Notes under the pieces: generated by a model
Databases searched by the model: none
Told to the model about the DNA's origin: nothing
Seen by the model: the letters and a program-made list of their open reading frames with translations, nothing else
NCBI GenBank assembly: GCA_002862125.1
Contig: PHSP01000001.1
Span: 1,212,501-1,276,500 of the forward strand
Direction of reading: 5' to 3'
DNA from: Methylobacter sp. KS41
GTDB taxonomy: Bacteria; Pseudomonadota; Gammaproteobacteria; Methylococcales; Methylomonadaceae
DNA: 64,000 nucleotides
Made by a program: the position numbers and the translations under genes
In this document: positions 32,354 to 41,041 of the stretch, piece by piece
Numbering within the stretch: position 1 is the stretch's first letter
Layout: each line of letters begins with the position of its first letter

Positions 32354-33369
32354 ATACAGTGCATCTTAAGCAATTAGATTACTTGCCGGAAGGTATATTG
32401 GAAGCAACCTCCAAAGAGCTGCACGCTATTTTGCCGAAGCCTACGCTAATCCATTTGCCGGGAAAACAGGCTGCACCTCTATTTGTCTCTGTATTGTTAC
32501 ATGGCAACGAACCCACAGGGTTCAATGCAATCCAGTTATTATTAAAAAAGCATCATCATCAAAAACAACTTCCCCGCTCACTGTCAGTATTTTTCGGCAA
32601 TGTCACGGCGGCGCGTTATGACTTAAGAAGATTCGACAAGCAGCCGGATTACAACCGTATTTGGCCCGGCACGGAATTACCCTATTGCGCAGAAACGGAA
32701 ATGGCAAAAGAAATAGTTGCCATCATGGAAAAGCGCAAGGTATTCGCCAGTGTAGATGTGCATAATAATACCGGATTGAATCCTCATTACGCTTGCATTA
32801 ACAATCTTGATAATCAATTTCTACAGCTAGCGTCTTTATTCGGCCGGCTGATTGTCTATTTCATCCGCCCGAAAGGCGTGCAATCAGCCGCTTTTGCGCA
32901 AATTTGCCCGTCGGTTACACTTGAATGCGGCCGTCCTGACCAACAACACGGCTTGGAGCACACCTTGGAATTCCTGAACAGCTGTTTGCGCCTTACCGAG
33001 TTTCCGCAACATCAAATATTAGCCAGGGATATAGATCTTTTTCACACGGTTGCTCAGGTAAAAATTGTCGACAAGATAAATTTCGGCTTCAAATATCTCG
33101 ATACCGGGCTCTTGCTGAATGAGGATCTTGAGCGCATGAATTTCACAGAGGTTTCCACTGGAACGGTCATGGGCACTTTAAAAAAAATCAGCACTATGCC
33201 GCTTATCGCCAAAGACGAAAACGGCAATGATGTCACTGACAACTTTTTCTCATTTCATAACGGAGACTTGCAAATAAAGCGCTTGACTATGCCTTCGATG
33301 CTCACGCTTGACGAACGCGTCATTAGGCAGGACTGTTTATGCTATTTAATGGAAAGAATTCATTTATGA
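32350..33369 (+). CDS. M14-family zinc deacylase (succinylglutamate desuccinylase/aspartoacylase type)
   Basis: Zinc-dependent amidohydrolase of about 340 residues. The zinc site is seen in LLHGNEPTG (His, Glu) and SVDVHNNTG (His), and the catalytic Glu lies in VTLECGRPD, in the order of the AstE/AspA family. The start is taken as the GTG that overlaps the TGA of the ligase gene by 4 bp; a GTG four codons upstream (32338) is also open. Substrate unknown; the coupling suggests it removes or recycles the acyl or gamma-glutamyl group handled by the ligase. Confidence 0.78.
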   Translation: MNTVHLKQLDYLPEGILEATSKELHAILPKPTLIHLPGKQAAPLFVSVLLHGNEPTGFNAIQLLLKKHHHQKQLPRSLSVFFGNVTAARYDLRRFDKQPDYNRIWPGTELPYCAETEMAKEIVAIMEKRKVFASVDVHNNTGLNPHYACINNLDNQFLQLASLFGRLIVYFIRPKGVQSAAFAQICPSVTLECGRPDQQHGLEHTLEFLNSCLRLTEFPQHQILARDIDLFHTVAQVKIVDKINFGFKYLDTGLLLNEDLERMNFTEVSTGTVMGTLKKISTMPLIAKDENGNDVTDNFFSFHNGDLQIKRLTMPSMLTLDERVIRQDCLCYLMERIHL

Positions 33370-33515
33370 GCACCCGGAAAACCGGGATTTGGCTGTCCGG
33401 TTTAACAAAACGGATAGTTTGCCGGGCTGATCCCGCACTTTTATTAAAGCCCTCGCGAATAATATATAAATGGGTTGATTATATTTTGCAATAACTATAT
33501 TTAAGGAATAAATCC

Positions 33516-34193
33516 ATGTCCAAATCACGCCTCTACTTATTGATAATATTCCTACTGTTAATCGGCGCTTTTTTCTTTTTTGATTTACAGCAAGTCCTTA
33601 GCCTGGATAACTTAAAGTTGCAACAGAAAACCATGATATCTTATCGCAATAATCATCCCATGCTGGCTACTTCTGTTTATGCGCTGATCTATATTGCTGT
33701 CACCAGCTTATCTCTGCCCGGAGCAACAATCTTGACGCTTGCCGGCGGCGCAATTTTCGGGTTATTGTGGGGAACCCTGATTGTATCCTTTGCCTCCAGC
33801 ATTGGAGCTACTCTAGCTTTTCTGGCTGCCCGATTTCTATTTCGAGATGCCGTTAGCGCCAGGTTTGGGCATCTATTCAATGAGCTCGATACCGGTATAG
33901 CGCGAGATGGGGCTTTTTATTTATTCAGCTTAAGATTAGTGCCGCTGATTCCTTTTTTTGTTATTAATCTGATAATGGGTTTAACCGCTCTAAAAACACA
34001 TACTTTCTATTGGGTCAGCCAAGCGGGCATGTTGGCCGGAACCCTGGTTTATGTTAATGCCGGAACCCAACTCGCAAAAATTGATTCCGTGTCCGGCATT
34101 TTGTCTCCGCTTTTGGTCGGTTCGTTCGCTTTATTGGGAATCTTTCCTTTCATTGCCAAGAAAATCGTTGAATATTTCCCTCATACCCGTTAA
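33516..34193 (+). CDS. TVP38/TMEM64-family membrane protein (VTT domain)
   Basis: Polytopic protein of 225 residues: an N-terminal membrane helix, then the VTT domain with LSLPGATILTLAGGAIFGLLWG, SSIGATLAFLAARFLFRD and the LRLVPLIPFFVINLIMGLT segment. This is the TVP38/TMEM64 branch of the DedA superfamily; physiological substrates are not established. It lies 146 bp behind the M14 gene and is followed by a strong terminator. Confidence 0.85.
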   Translation: MSKSRLYLLIIFLLLIGAFFFFDLQQVLSLDNLKLQQKTMISYRNNHPMLATSVYALIYIAVTSLSLPGATILTLAGGAIFGLLWGTLIVSFASSIGATLAFLAARFLFRDAVSARFGHLFNELDTGIARDGAFYLFSLRLVPLIPFFVINLIMGLTALKTHTFYWVSQAGMLAGTLVYVNAGTQLAKIDSVSGILSPLLVGSFALLGIFPFIAKKIVEYFPHTR

Positions 34194-34312
34194 AGCCAAG
34201 GCTTCTGCTAAAAACCATAATTACAGGAAAGGAATGCACTCAATTAGAACCGATAGAATAGTGGACAGCCAATCCGCCTCTGCACCATCCAATCGCTGAC
34301 AAGCCGGCTCCA

Positions 34313-34352
34313 TAAACAAAAAAGCCGATGAAAACATCGGCTTTTTTGTTTA
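34313..34352. terminator. Bidirectional intrinsic terminator
   Basis: An 18-bp perfect stem (34313-34330 with 34335-34352, core AAGCCGATG / CATCGGCTT) around an AAAA loop, flanked by A-run and T-run on both sides. It ends both the plus-strand VTT gene (stop 34193) and the minus-strand fba gene (stop 34367). Confidence 0.95.
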
Positions 34353-34366
34353 ATGATAAACTCGAA

Positions 34367-35446
34367 TTACAAAGTATTTAATGCGTTCAGTTCCTGAAAT
34401 GCCTGCTCCAGGCGAGCGACCATGCCTACTTCACCAGCGCGTTGCCAAACGCGGGGATCGTAGTATTTTTTATTAGGCTTGTCTTCACCATCAGGGTTAC
34501 CGATTTGACCCTGCAAATAACCTTCGTTTTGCTTGTAATAATTCATAATACCTTCCCATGTTGCCCACTGGGTATCGGTATCAATATTCATTTTAACAAC
34601 GCCGTAGCTGATCGATTCCTTGATTTCCGCAGCAGTGGAACCAGAACCGCCATGGAAAACAAAATTCAATGTATTCGCCGGGACGCCATATTTCTCGCTT
34701 ACGTATTTTTGAGAATTGTCCAGTATGGCAGGAGTTAATTTAACGTTTCCGGGCTTATAAACCCCGTGTACATTACCAAAAGAGGCAGCGATAGTGAAGC
34801 GGTGGCTGATTTTGCTTAACTCTTCATAAGCATAAGCCACATCTTCCGGTTGCGTGTACAATAATGAATGATCCATATCACTGTTATCGACGCCATCTTC
34901 TTCACCGCCGGTGACGCCCAATTCAATTTCGAGCGTCATCCCCATTTTGGACATACGGCTTAAATATTGGCCGCAAATCTCGATGTTTTCTTTCAGGCTT
35001 TCTTCGGATAAATCCAGCATGTGTGAGCTAAATAACGGCTTACCTTTTTCTGCGAAATGTTTCTCGCCGGCATCCAGCAAACCATCAATCCAGGGCAATA
35101 ATTTTTTTGCTGCATGATCCGTGTGCAGAATGACGGGTACACCGTATGCTTCCGCCATCAGGTGCACATGCTGAGCGCCTGAGATTGCGCCCAGGATAGC
35201 CGTTTGCTGGCCTTCCAGCTTAAGGCCTTTACCGGCGACAAATTGCGCGCCACCATTAGAAAGCTGAATAACTACTGGAGATTTAACTTTGGCCGCCGCT
35301 TCCAATACTGCATTAATTGAATCGGTATTGATGACATTTACGGCCGGCATCGCAAACTTATTCTCTTTACAAATCGCAAAGACTTTTTGTACATCTTCAC
35401 CGGTTACTACGCCGGGTCTAACTACATCTAAAATTTTCTGTGACAT
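34367..35446 (-). CDS. fba: Fructose-bisphosphate aldolase, class II
   Basis: Zinc-dependent aldolase of 359 residues (class IIA). Zinc ligands are seen in VILHTDHAAKK and NFVFHGGSGST, with the acidic LEIELGVTGGEEDG segment and the C-terminal YYDPRVW motif. In the RuMP cycle it cleaves or forms fructose 1,6-bisphosphate, and in many methanotrophs also sedoheptulose 1,7-bisphosphate in the regeneration phase. It is the last gene of the RuMP block. The 102-bp gap from tal contains GGCCATTC...GAATGGCC arms (35493-35500 / 35530-35537), a possible processing hairpin. Confidence 0.96.
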   Translation of the reverse strand: MSQKILDVVRPGVVTGEDVQKVFAICKENKFAMPAVNVINTDSINAVLEAAAKVKSPVVIQLSNGGAQFVAGKGLKLEGQQTAILGAISGAQHVHLMAEAYGVPVILHTDHAAKKLLPWIDGLLDAGEKHFAEKGKPLFSSHMLDLSEESLKENIEICGQYLSRMSKMGMTLEIELGVTGGEEDGVDNSDMDHSLLYTQPEDVAYAYEELSKISHRFTIAASFGNVHGVYKPGNVKLTPAILDNSQKYVSEKYGVPANTLNFVFHGGSGSTAAEIKESISYGVVKMNIDTDTQWATWEGIMNYYKQNEGYLQGQIGNPDGEDKPNKKYYDPRVWQRAGEVGMVARLEQAFQELNALNTL

Positions 35447-35548
35447 TTTGGAGTCCTGTTTCGATCTATTATGTTGAGTGCGATAAAGTCAAGGCCATTC
35501 TGGATACGGTTATAAAAGCAATCGCTTCCGAATGGCCATGAGCTTTTC

Positions 35549-36535
35549 TTAGCCCTCCAGGCTAGCCAAACGAGCAGCGAGAAGTTCTTCAAGCGTTTCC
35601 AACGCCTTCGCAAAACCACTGATACCTTCAGCCAATTTATCGGTAGCCATACGGTTTTCAGCGTGCATGCTGTCGAATGTAGCTTTATCGATGGATAATT
35701 TTTCAATTGACATTTTAGCCGCATTTTCCGGATCCAGCTTGCGCGGCAAATCACCTTCTGTTGCTTGAAGTTCTGCCAGCAAAGATGGTGCAATAGTCAG
35801 CAAATCACAACCCGCCAATTCTGTAATTTCACCAACGTTACGGAAACTTGCGCCCATTACTTCAGTTTTATAACCAAATTTTTTGTAATAGTTGTAAATT
35901 TCAGTCACTGAAACGACACCCGGATCTTCCGCCGGAGCATAAGAATCCCGGCCGGTATCTTTTTTATACCAATCAAGAATTCGTCCCACGAAAGGAGAAA
36001 TCAGGGTGATGCCATTTTCAGCGCAGGCAATAGCCTGATGTTTTCCAAAGAGTAAAGTCAGGTTGCAATGAATGCCTTCTTTTTCCAGAACCGCAGCAGC
36101 CTGTATGCCTTCCCAGGTAGCAGCGATTTTGATGAGCACTCGTTCACGCGAAACGTTTTGTTCCTCATACTGCGCGATCAATTCGCGGCCTTTAGCTATT
36201 GTAGCTTCAGTGTCGAAAGAAAGCCTGGCGTCTACCTCAGTAGAGACGCGGCCAGGAATAATCTCCAGGATTTTAAGCCCAAAAGAAACAGCAAGGCGGT
36301 CAAAAGCAAGAGAAACCACCTGCGCAGCTGAAGCAGCCTGCCCTAAGCTGGTTCTGGCAGCTTTCAATGTGTCATCAACAATACCTTGGTATTGCGGCAT
36401 TTGTGAAGCTGCGGTAATTAACGATGGGTTAGTGGTTGCATCACGAGGCTTGAAGGTTTCAATTGCCTGGATGTCTCCGGTATCCGCCACAACTACAGTG
36501 ACTTCTCTGAGTTGTTCAAGTAAATTTTTTCCCAT
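35549..36535 (-). CDS. tal: Transaldolase (TalB type)
   Basis: Class I aldolase of 328 residues, transferring dihydroxyacetone between sugar phosphates in the regeneration of ribulose 5-phosphate. The signature DATTNPSLI is at the N-terminus and the Schiff-base lysine is in [16 protein letters not shown]. The start has an AAAGG ribosome-binding site and the 5' region (36536-36687) lies beyond a terminator hairpin, so it may have its own promoter. The gene sits between the GVxKYL repeat-protein genes and fba. Confidence 0.96.
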   Translation of the reverse strand: MGKNLLEQLREVTVVVADTGDIQAIETFKPRDATTNPSLITAASQMPQYQGIVDDTLKAARTSLGQAASAAQVVSLAFDRLAVSFGLKILEIIPGRVSTEVDARLSFDTEATIAKGRELIAQYEEQNVSRERVLIKIAATWEGIQAAAVLEKEGIHCNLTLLFGKHQAIACAENGITLISPFVGRILDWYKKDTGRDSYAPAEDPGVVSVTEIYNYYKKFGYKTEVMGASFRNVGEITELAGCDLLTIAPSLLAELQATEGDLPRKLDPENAAKMSIEKLSIDKATFDSMHAENRMATDKLAEGISGFAKALETLEELLAARLASLEG

Positions 36536-36687
36536 AACTGGTACCTTTATATATTATTAATAATTAAGAAAAAACGCATCACCGGCATCGGATTTAAAGT
36601 TATCGGGAATGCTTTTTAAGGAGTCAACAGAAATATAACAATAATCAAAGCTTATCTGAGTTAAAACTGCTTCAATAGAGGGAGAAA

Positions 36688-36733
36688 CAGCCCAAGGCTT
36701 GCGTATTGCCTGAAACGCTATAACCTTGGACTG
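36688..36733 (-). terminator. Terminator or attenuator hairpin after the repeat-protein genes
   Basis: Arms CAGTCCAAGG and CCTTGGGCTG (minus strand; 36733-36724 and 36697-36688) form a 10-bp stem with one G-U pair, with an inner GCGT...ACGC pairing, followed by TTTCTCCC. It lies 15 bp after the stop at 36749 and ahead of tal. Confidence 0.6.
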
Positions 36734-36748
36734 CTTTTCAAAGATTCA

Positions 36749-37552
36749 TTAACCCTGGTGACGCATGTATTTTTCAACACCGGTTTCAGTAACGCCGTGT
36801 TGTTTTTCGACTAAAGCCTGTCTTACCATATACTTGGCAACCTTGCTTAGCTGCGGAAGACTATCCTGGTGTTGCAGGTACTTGGCAACCCCGGTAGGCC
36901 CTATCTGAACAACCGGCTGACTGGTATTCTTCGCGGCTAAAGCCGCTTGTTTTGCCATATACTTGGCGACTTTGCTTGGTTGCGGCAAACTTTCCTGATG
37001 TTTCAGGTACTTGGCTACGCCGGTTATTTCAACTTGAGTCTGCTTCACCTGTAATGCGGCTAAAGCAGCCTGTTTTGCCATATACTTGGCAACTTTACTG
37101 GGCTGCGGCAAACTTGCCTGATGTTTCAGGTATTTTGCTACTCCACTTAGTCCTGGCGCTTCTTTTTTATTTTTCAGATATTTTTCAACACCCGTTGCCT
37201 CATTCTCACCTGTAGTCTTCTTATTCTGTTTTGCTGCTAAACTTTGTCTCAGCAAATACTTAGTCACGCCACTTACCGGTGTTTGACTCTGGCTTTCTAA
37301 ATACTTGGCAACCCCGCTCGCCAATTTAACGGGCTCCTGAGTTTCCTGCTCCTTTGCATTTCTGCTTGCCAATAAAAGCGCTTCCTGATTATCCAGGTAT
37401 CTGGCAACGCCGCTAAGCCCACCGGGATCTCTGCTGTAAACAGGATAATCGGTCCTGCCTGCCTCAACCGCATCACTCTTAGGCCGCTTCATGAAAAAGA
37501 ACAGACCTGCGACAGCCGGAAAAAACAAACCACTCAAGTTATTCTGGTCCAT
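36749..37552 (-). CDS. Membrane-anchored protein with eleven GVxKYL repeats, function unknown
   Basis: No known family is recognised. The 267 residues begin with a short hydrophobic segment (SGLFFPAVAGLFFFM, residues 7-21) followed by KRPK, which would place the rest in the cytoplasm. Eleven copies of [ST]-[GK]-V-x-[KR]-Y-[LM]-x-x-[QK] start at residues 47, 79, 94, 120, 136, 152, 177, 192, 220, 236 and 257. From 136 on they form three modules of 41-43 residues, each with an SGVAKYLKHQ-type and an SKVAKYMAKQ-type copy 15-16 residues apart. Linkers are rich in Gln, Ala, Ser and Pro. The regular valency looks like a binding scaffold rather than an enzyme. It is 3 bp from the upstream paralogue and lies between tkt and tal. 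Confidence 0.75.
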   Translation of the reverse strand: MDQNNLSGLFFPAVAGLFFFMKRPKSDAVEAGRTDYPVYSRDPGGLSGVARYLDNQEALLLASRNAKEQETQEPVKLASGVAKYLESQSQTPVSGVTKYLLRQSLAAKQNKKTTGENEATGVEKYLKNKKEAPGLSGVAKYLKHQASLPQPSKVAKYMAKQAALAALQVKQTQVEITGVAKYLKHQESLPQPSKVAKYMAKQAALAAKNTSQPVVQIGPTGVAKYLQHQDSLPQLSKVAKYMVRQALVEKQHGVTETGVEKYMRHQG

Positions 37553-37555
37553 GGA

Positions 37556-38260
37556 TTACCCCCGGTCGCGCATGTACTTTTCAACTCCGGTTGCTGCTTT
37601 CGCTGCGGTTGTTTTTGTTGACGCTGCTTGTTTTGCCATGTATTTAGCAACCCCGGTGGCTGCCGAAGTGGACTTGACATGCTTTTCCAGATATCTCGTA
37701 ACGCCGGTACCCGACACTTTGTTCAGGTACTTTGCAACACCTGTGTTAAGTGCATAAGAGGTTTTGACAGGCGTAGCCGGCGCATTTTTCTTAGCTGGAG
37801 TTGAACTGCTTTTTTTGAATAAGAAAAATCCAGCCAAGGCAAGAACAACCAGGCCTATCAGATAACTCGCTAAGGAGGACTCTTCCTTAGCGGCAGCTGC
37901 AAGGCTTACAGTTTGGCTTTCTACCGGTTTCGAAGCATCCTCTTCTGTCGATATGGTTTTTTTCACGGTCGCAGCGGGCTTGTAGTTAGGATCATGATAT
38001 AAAACTTCCGGCTGAAAATTTGCAGCCGGATATTTTGAATCAACTCCATTACCAGCCGAACTACTGGAGGCGCCCTTTGGAGCCGGTTTGGCGGCAGTTG
38101 CTGCAGGGGCGGTCTTGGCGATATAGTCATTATCCTGGTAGAGCACTTCCGGCTGGAAGTCTGCGGCTGGATATTTTTGATCCGCGCCAGCAACCGTACT
38201 TGCCAACAGCAATACCGCAAATGCACCTGTGGTCAAATTATTCTTTTTCACGTTGTTCAC
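37556..38260 (-). CDS. Membrane-spanning protein with four GVxKYL repeats and a duplicated exported motif, function unknown
   Basis: A 234-residue relative of the next gene. It has a signal peptide (about 1-26) and an exported low-complexity region in which KYPAADFQPEVLYQD (29-43) recurs almost unchanged at 77-91. One membrane helix follows (about 130-148) with KKSS after it, so the C-terminal part should be cytoplasmic. Four copies of TGVxKYL/TGVxRYL/TGVxKYM start at 173, 185, 202 and 224. Both paralogues end in TGVEKYMR-x-x-G. Linkers are Ala/Lys/Thr/Ser-rich and likely disordered. The design would connect the periplasm or intracytoplasmic-membrane lumen to a multivalent cytoplasmic tail. 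Position in the RuMP block (behind tkt) suggests a link to C1 assimilation; this is inference. Confidence 0.75.
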   Translation of the reverse strand: MNNVKKNNLTTGAFAVLLLASTVAGADQKYPAADFQPEVLYQDNDYIAKTAPAATAAKPAPKGASSSSAGNGVDSKYPAANFQPEVLYHDPNYKPAATVKKTISTEEDASKPVESQTVSLAAAAKEESSLASYLIGLVVLALAGFFLFKKSSSTPAKKNAPATPVKTSYALNTGVAKYLNKVSGTGVTRYLEKHVKSTSAATGVAKYMAKQAASTKTTAAKAATGVEKYMRDRG

Positions 38261-38376
38261 CTAAAAGTCGGAAGAAGGGATTGAGACCCCGGCAAAATAG
38301 AATGCTGTGCATAACTAAAGATAGGGGGTTCTCTCCAAATTTAATGTGTGTAACTACTCTATAGTTTGTTTCAAAA

Positions 38377-40371
38377 CTAAAGTACTGCTTCTACGTTCTT
38401 GACTACGTTTTCAACGGTGAAGCCAAACTCCTTGAAAAGTTGGCCTGCTGGAGCAGACTCTCCAAAACGGTCCAGGCCTACAATTTTACCGTTGCTTCCT
38501 ACATACTTCCACCAGCCGTCGGTCACGCCAGCTTCAACCGCAACACGCTTGGTCACGGCAGATGGCAATACTGATTCACGGTATGCGGCATCCTGGGCAT
38601 CAAAGATGTTTGTAGAAGGCATGGACACTACGCGGATTTTTTTACCTTCAGCTTTAAGCTGATCAGCAGCTTTCATCGCCAGTTCGACTTCGGAGCCTGT
38701 CGCAATGATGATAGCTTCGGGCTGACCATCGCTGTCGCTGAGGATATATCCTCCCCTTGAAATTGCCTCGATTTGCTGTTGAGTACGCGCTATGTGAGGC
38801 AGGTTCTGACGAGAAAAAACCAAAATTGAAGGACCATGCTGACGTTCAAAAGCCGCCTTCCAGGAAGCCGTTGTTTCAACTGCATCGCAAGGACGCCAAA
38901 CTTGTATGCCTGGAATCAAACGCAATGTTGCGGTTTGTTCAATCGGTTGATGAGTAGGCCCATCTTCGCCCAGACCAATAGAGTCGTGAGTATACACAAA
39001 GATCGAACGTATCTTCATTAAAGAAGCCATACGCAACGCATTACGGGCATATTCCGAGAACATCAGGAATGTTGCGCCAAATGGAATTAATCCGCCATGC
39101 AGAGCTATGCCGTTCATAATCGCTGACATGCCAAACTCACGTACGCCGTAGTTGATGTAGTTAGCATCTGGCTTATCGGCGCGCATTGGCCTGTAACCGG
39201 ACCATTCGGTCATATTCGAACAGCCTAAGTCCGCGGAACCTCCAAAAATTTCCGGCAACAGCTTTGCAAAACCTTCGATTGCCGCTAATGAAGACAAGCG
39301 TGTCGCGGTCGTTTTGGCTTCAGCATTCACCGCGCTCACAAATGCATCGGCATCTACTTTCCAGTTTTTGGGCAATTCGCCAGCCATACGCCGCTCGTAT
39401 TCAGCGGCAAGTTCCGGATAAGCCGTTTTGTAAGCCGCAAACCTGTCATTCCATTCCTTTTCAGCTTTTGCTCCCTTGGCTTTGGCATCCCAACCCGCAT
39501 AGACTTCCGCAGGAACTTCAAAGGCGTCATGATCCCAACCCAAGGCGGCCTTGGTTAGATTAATTTCATCCTGGCCCAGCGCAGCACCATGACAGGCATG
39601 AGTGCCTGCCTTATTAGGCGAACCAAAACCAATCGTTGTTTTACAGCAAATCATGGTAGGTTTGTCCGTCATAGCCTTGGCCATCTGGACAGCTTTAGTT
39701 ATCGCGACAGGATCGTGCCCATCAACATCCGCGATGACATGCCAGCCGTAAGCTTCAAAACGCATCGGGGTATTGTCGGTAAACCAGCCGTCAACATGAC
39801 CATCAATGGAAATGCCATTATCGTCCCAGAAAGCGATTAAATTACCCAAACCCAACGTCCCTGCCAACGAACAGGCTTCGTGAGAAATGCCTTCCATCAG
39901 ACAGCCGTCGCCTAAAAAGACATAGGTATGATGATCGACAATCTTGTGTCCATCTTTGTTAAATTGAGCCGCCAGCGCCTTTTCGGCAATTGCCATGCCT
40001 ACGGCATTCGTAATCCCTTGACCTAAAGGTCCGGTAGTCGTTTCAACGCCGGGCGCATAGCCATACTCGGGGTGTCCGGGTGTTTTGGAATGAAGTTGAC
40101 GGAAGTTCTTCAGCTCTTCGATTGGCAAATCGTAGCCGGTCAAGTGCAACAAGGAATAAATCAGCATTGATCCGTGACCATTTGAAAGCACGAAACGATC
40201 CCGATTCGGCCATTGGGGATTGGCCGGATTGTGGCGCATAAAATCGTTCCACAATACCTCGGCGATATCCGCCATTCCCATTGGCGCCCCTGGATGTCCA
40301 GAATTTGCTTTTTGAACGGCATCCATGCTCAAAGCTCGTATGGCGTTCGCTAATTCTCGGCGCGAAGTCAT
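38377..40371 (-). CDS. tkt: Transketolase
   Basis: Thiamine diphosphate enzyme of 664 residues that moves two-carbon units in the regeneration of ribulose 5-phosphate. Features in order: [12 protein letters not shown], the ThDP motif [13 protein letters not shown]...[11 protein letters not shown], the pyrimidine domain with [18 protein letters not shown], and the C-terminal domain. It has a strong AAAGGAG ribosome-binding site. The 134-bp upstream region includes the hxlAB terminator and an inverted repeat GTGACA...TGTCAC (40408-40413 / 40433-40438), which could be an operator for a separate tkt promoter. Confidence 0.96.
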   Translation of the reverse strand: MTSRRELANAIRALSMDAVQKANSGHPGAPMGMADIAEVLWNDFMRHNPANPQWPNRDRFVLSNGHGSMLIYSLLHLTGYDLPIEELKNFRQLHSKTPGHPEYGYAPGVETTTGPLGQGITNAVGMAIAEKALAAQFNKDGHKIVDHHTYVFLGDGCLMEGISHEACSLAGTLGLGNLIAFWDDNGISIDGHVDGWFTDNTPMRFEAYGWHVIADVDGHDPVAITKAVQMAKAMTDKPTMICCKTTIGFGSPNKAGTHACHGAALGQDEINLTKAALGWDHDAFEVPAEVYAGWDAKAKGAKAEKEWNDRFAAYKTAYPELAAEYERRMAGELPKNWKVDADAFVSAVNAEAKTTATRLSSLAAIEGFAKLLPEIFGGSADLGCSNMTEWSGYRPMRADKPDANYINYGVREFGMSAIMNGIALHGGLIPFGATFLMFSEYARNALRMASLMKIRSIFVYTHDSIGLGEDGPTHQPIEQTATLRLIPGIQVWRPCDAVETTASWKAAFERQHGPSILVFSRQNLPHIARTQQQIEAISRGGYILSDSDGQPEAIIIATGSEVELAMKAADQLKAEGKKIRVVSMPSTNIFDAQDAAYRESVLPSAVTKRVAVEAGVTDGWWKYVGSNGKIVGLDRFGESAPAGQLFKEFGFTVENVVKNVEAVL

Positions 40372-40473
40372 ATTATTCTCCTTTATTATTTTTATGAATT
40401 ACGTGTAGTGACATCTATCAGCTGTGCGTTCTTGTCACGAAATGTTTTTTATCGCTTTTCATCCAACAAAATC

Positions 40474-40498
40474 AGAACGAGTGGAAACCACTCGTTCT
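40474..40498 (-). terminator. Intrinsic hairpin between PHI and transketolase
   Basis: A perfect 11-bp stem AGAACGAGTGG / CCACTCGTTCT around three bases, just after the PHI stop at 40506. On the minus strand it is followed by GATTTTG, a short T-tract, so it should end or attenuate hxlAB transcription and separate its level from tkt. Confidence 0.8.
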
Positions 40499-40505
40499 TT
40501 TGACC

Positions 40506-41039
40506 TTATTCTAAATTAGCGTGTCTTTCTCTCATTACTTCCTCAGGAATGCCTTTCTCATGGATTACATGAGAAATCGTTGCTTCCAGAAACAATAATG
40601 TGGAAAGCTCAAATACGGTCCCCATCGGCATGCCAAGAACTTTACCATACAGATCTGAACGGCCTATTTGAAATACCGCATCCGCCATATCGCCAATTGT
40701 TGAGTCGCTTTTTGCTGAGATAAGCACAATTTTGGCGCCTACTTTTTGAGCGCTTTTTGTGAATGCTATCAGTTGTTCAGTCTCCCCGGAACCGGAGATG
40801 ATGATCAATAGATCACCATTTTTAATACTTGGCGTCACAATTTCGCCAACGACACTCACATCATAACCGCCGTGCACCAGTCTCATCGCAAAAAAATTGC
40901 CGACAAGCTTGGAACGTCCGGCGCCTGCGATAAATATCCGCTTGGCATCATCCAGAATTCGGGTCAGCTTAACATCATACGAATCATCTGTTGCTTCAAG
41001 AATGCCTGAAATTTTTTCTATGATAAGTTGCTGATGCAT
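40506..41039 (-). CDS. hxlB: 6-phospho-3-hexuloisomerase (PHI)
   Basis: Converts hexulose 6-phosphate to fructose 6-phosphate, the second step of RuMP formaldehyde fixation. A single SIS domain of 177 residues with the loops IFIAGAGRSKLVGNFFAMRL and LLIIISGSGETEQLIAF, then the catalytic ATISHVIHEKGIPEEVMRERHANLE C-terminus typical of PHI. The start is 2 bp after the HPS stop, so the pair is co-translated. Confidence 0.95.
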   Translation of the reverse strand: MHQQLIIEKISGILEATDDSYDVKLTRILDDAKRIFIAGAGRSKLVGNFFAMRLVHGGYDVSVVGEIVTPSIKNGDLLIIISGSGETEQLIAFTKSAQKVGAKIVLISAKSDSTIGDMADAVFQIGRSDLYGKVLGMPMGTVFELSTLLFLEATISHVIHEKGIPEEVMRERHANLE

Positions 41040-41041
41040 AA

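Noticed and set aside
39186-39563. 125-codon plus-strand frame inside transketolase
   Set aside because: Shadow of the tkt reading frame, with no independent support; the same holds for other frames opposite clear genes (for example inside petB, hisD and the Nfn-like gene).
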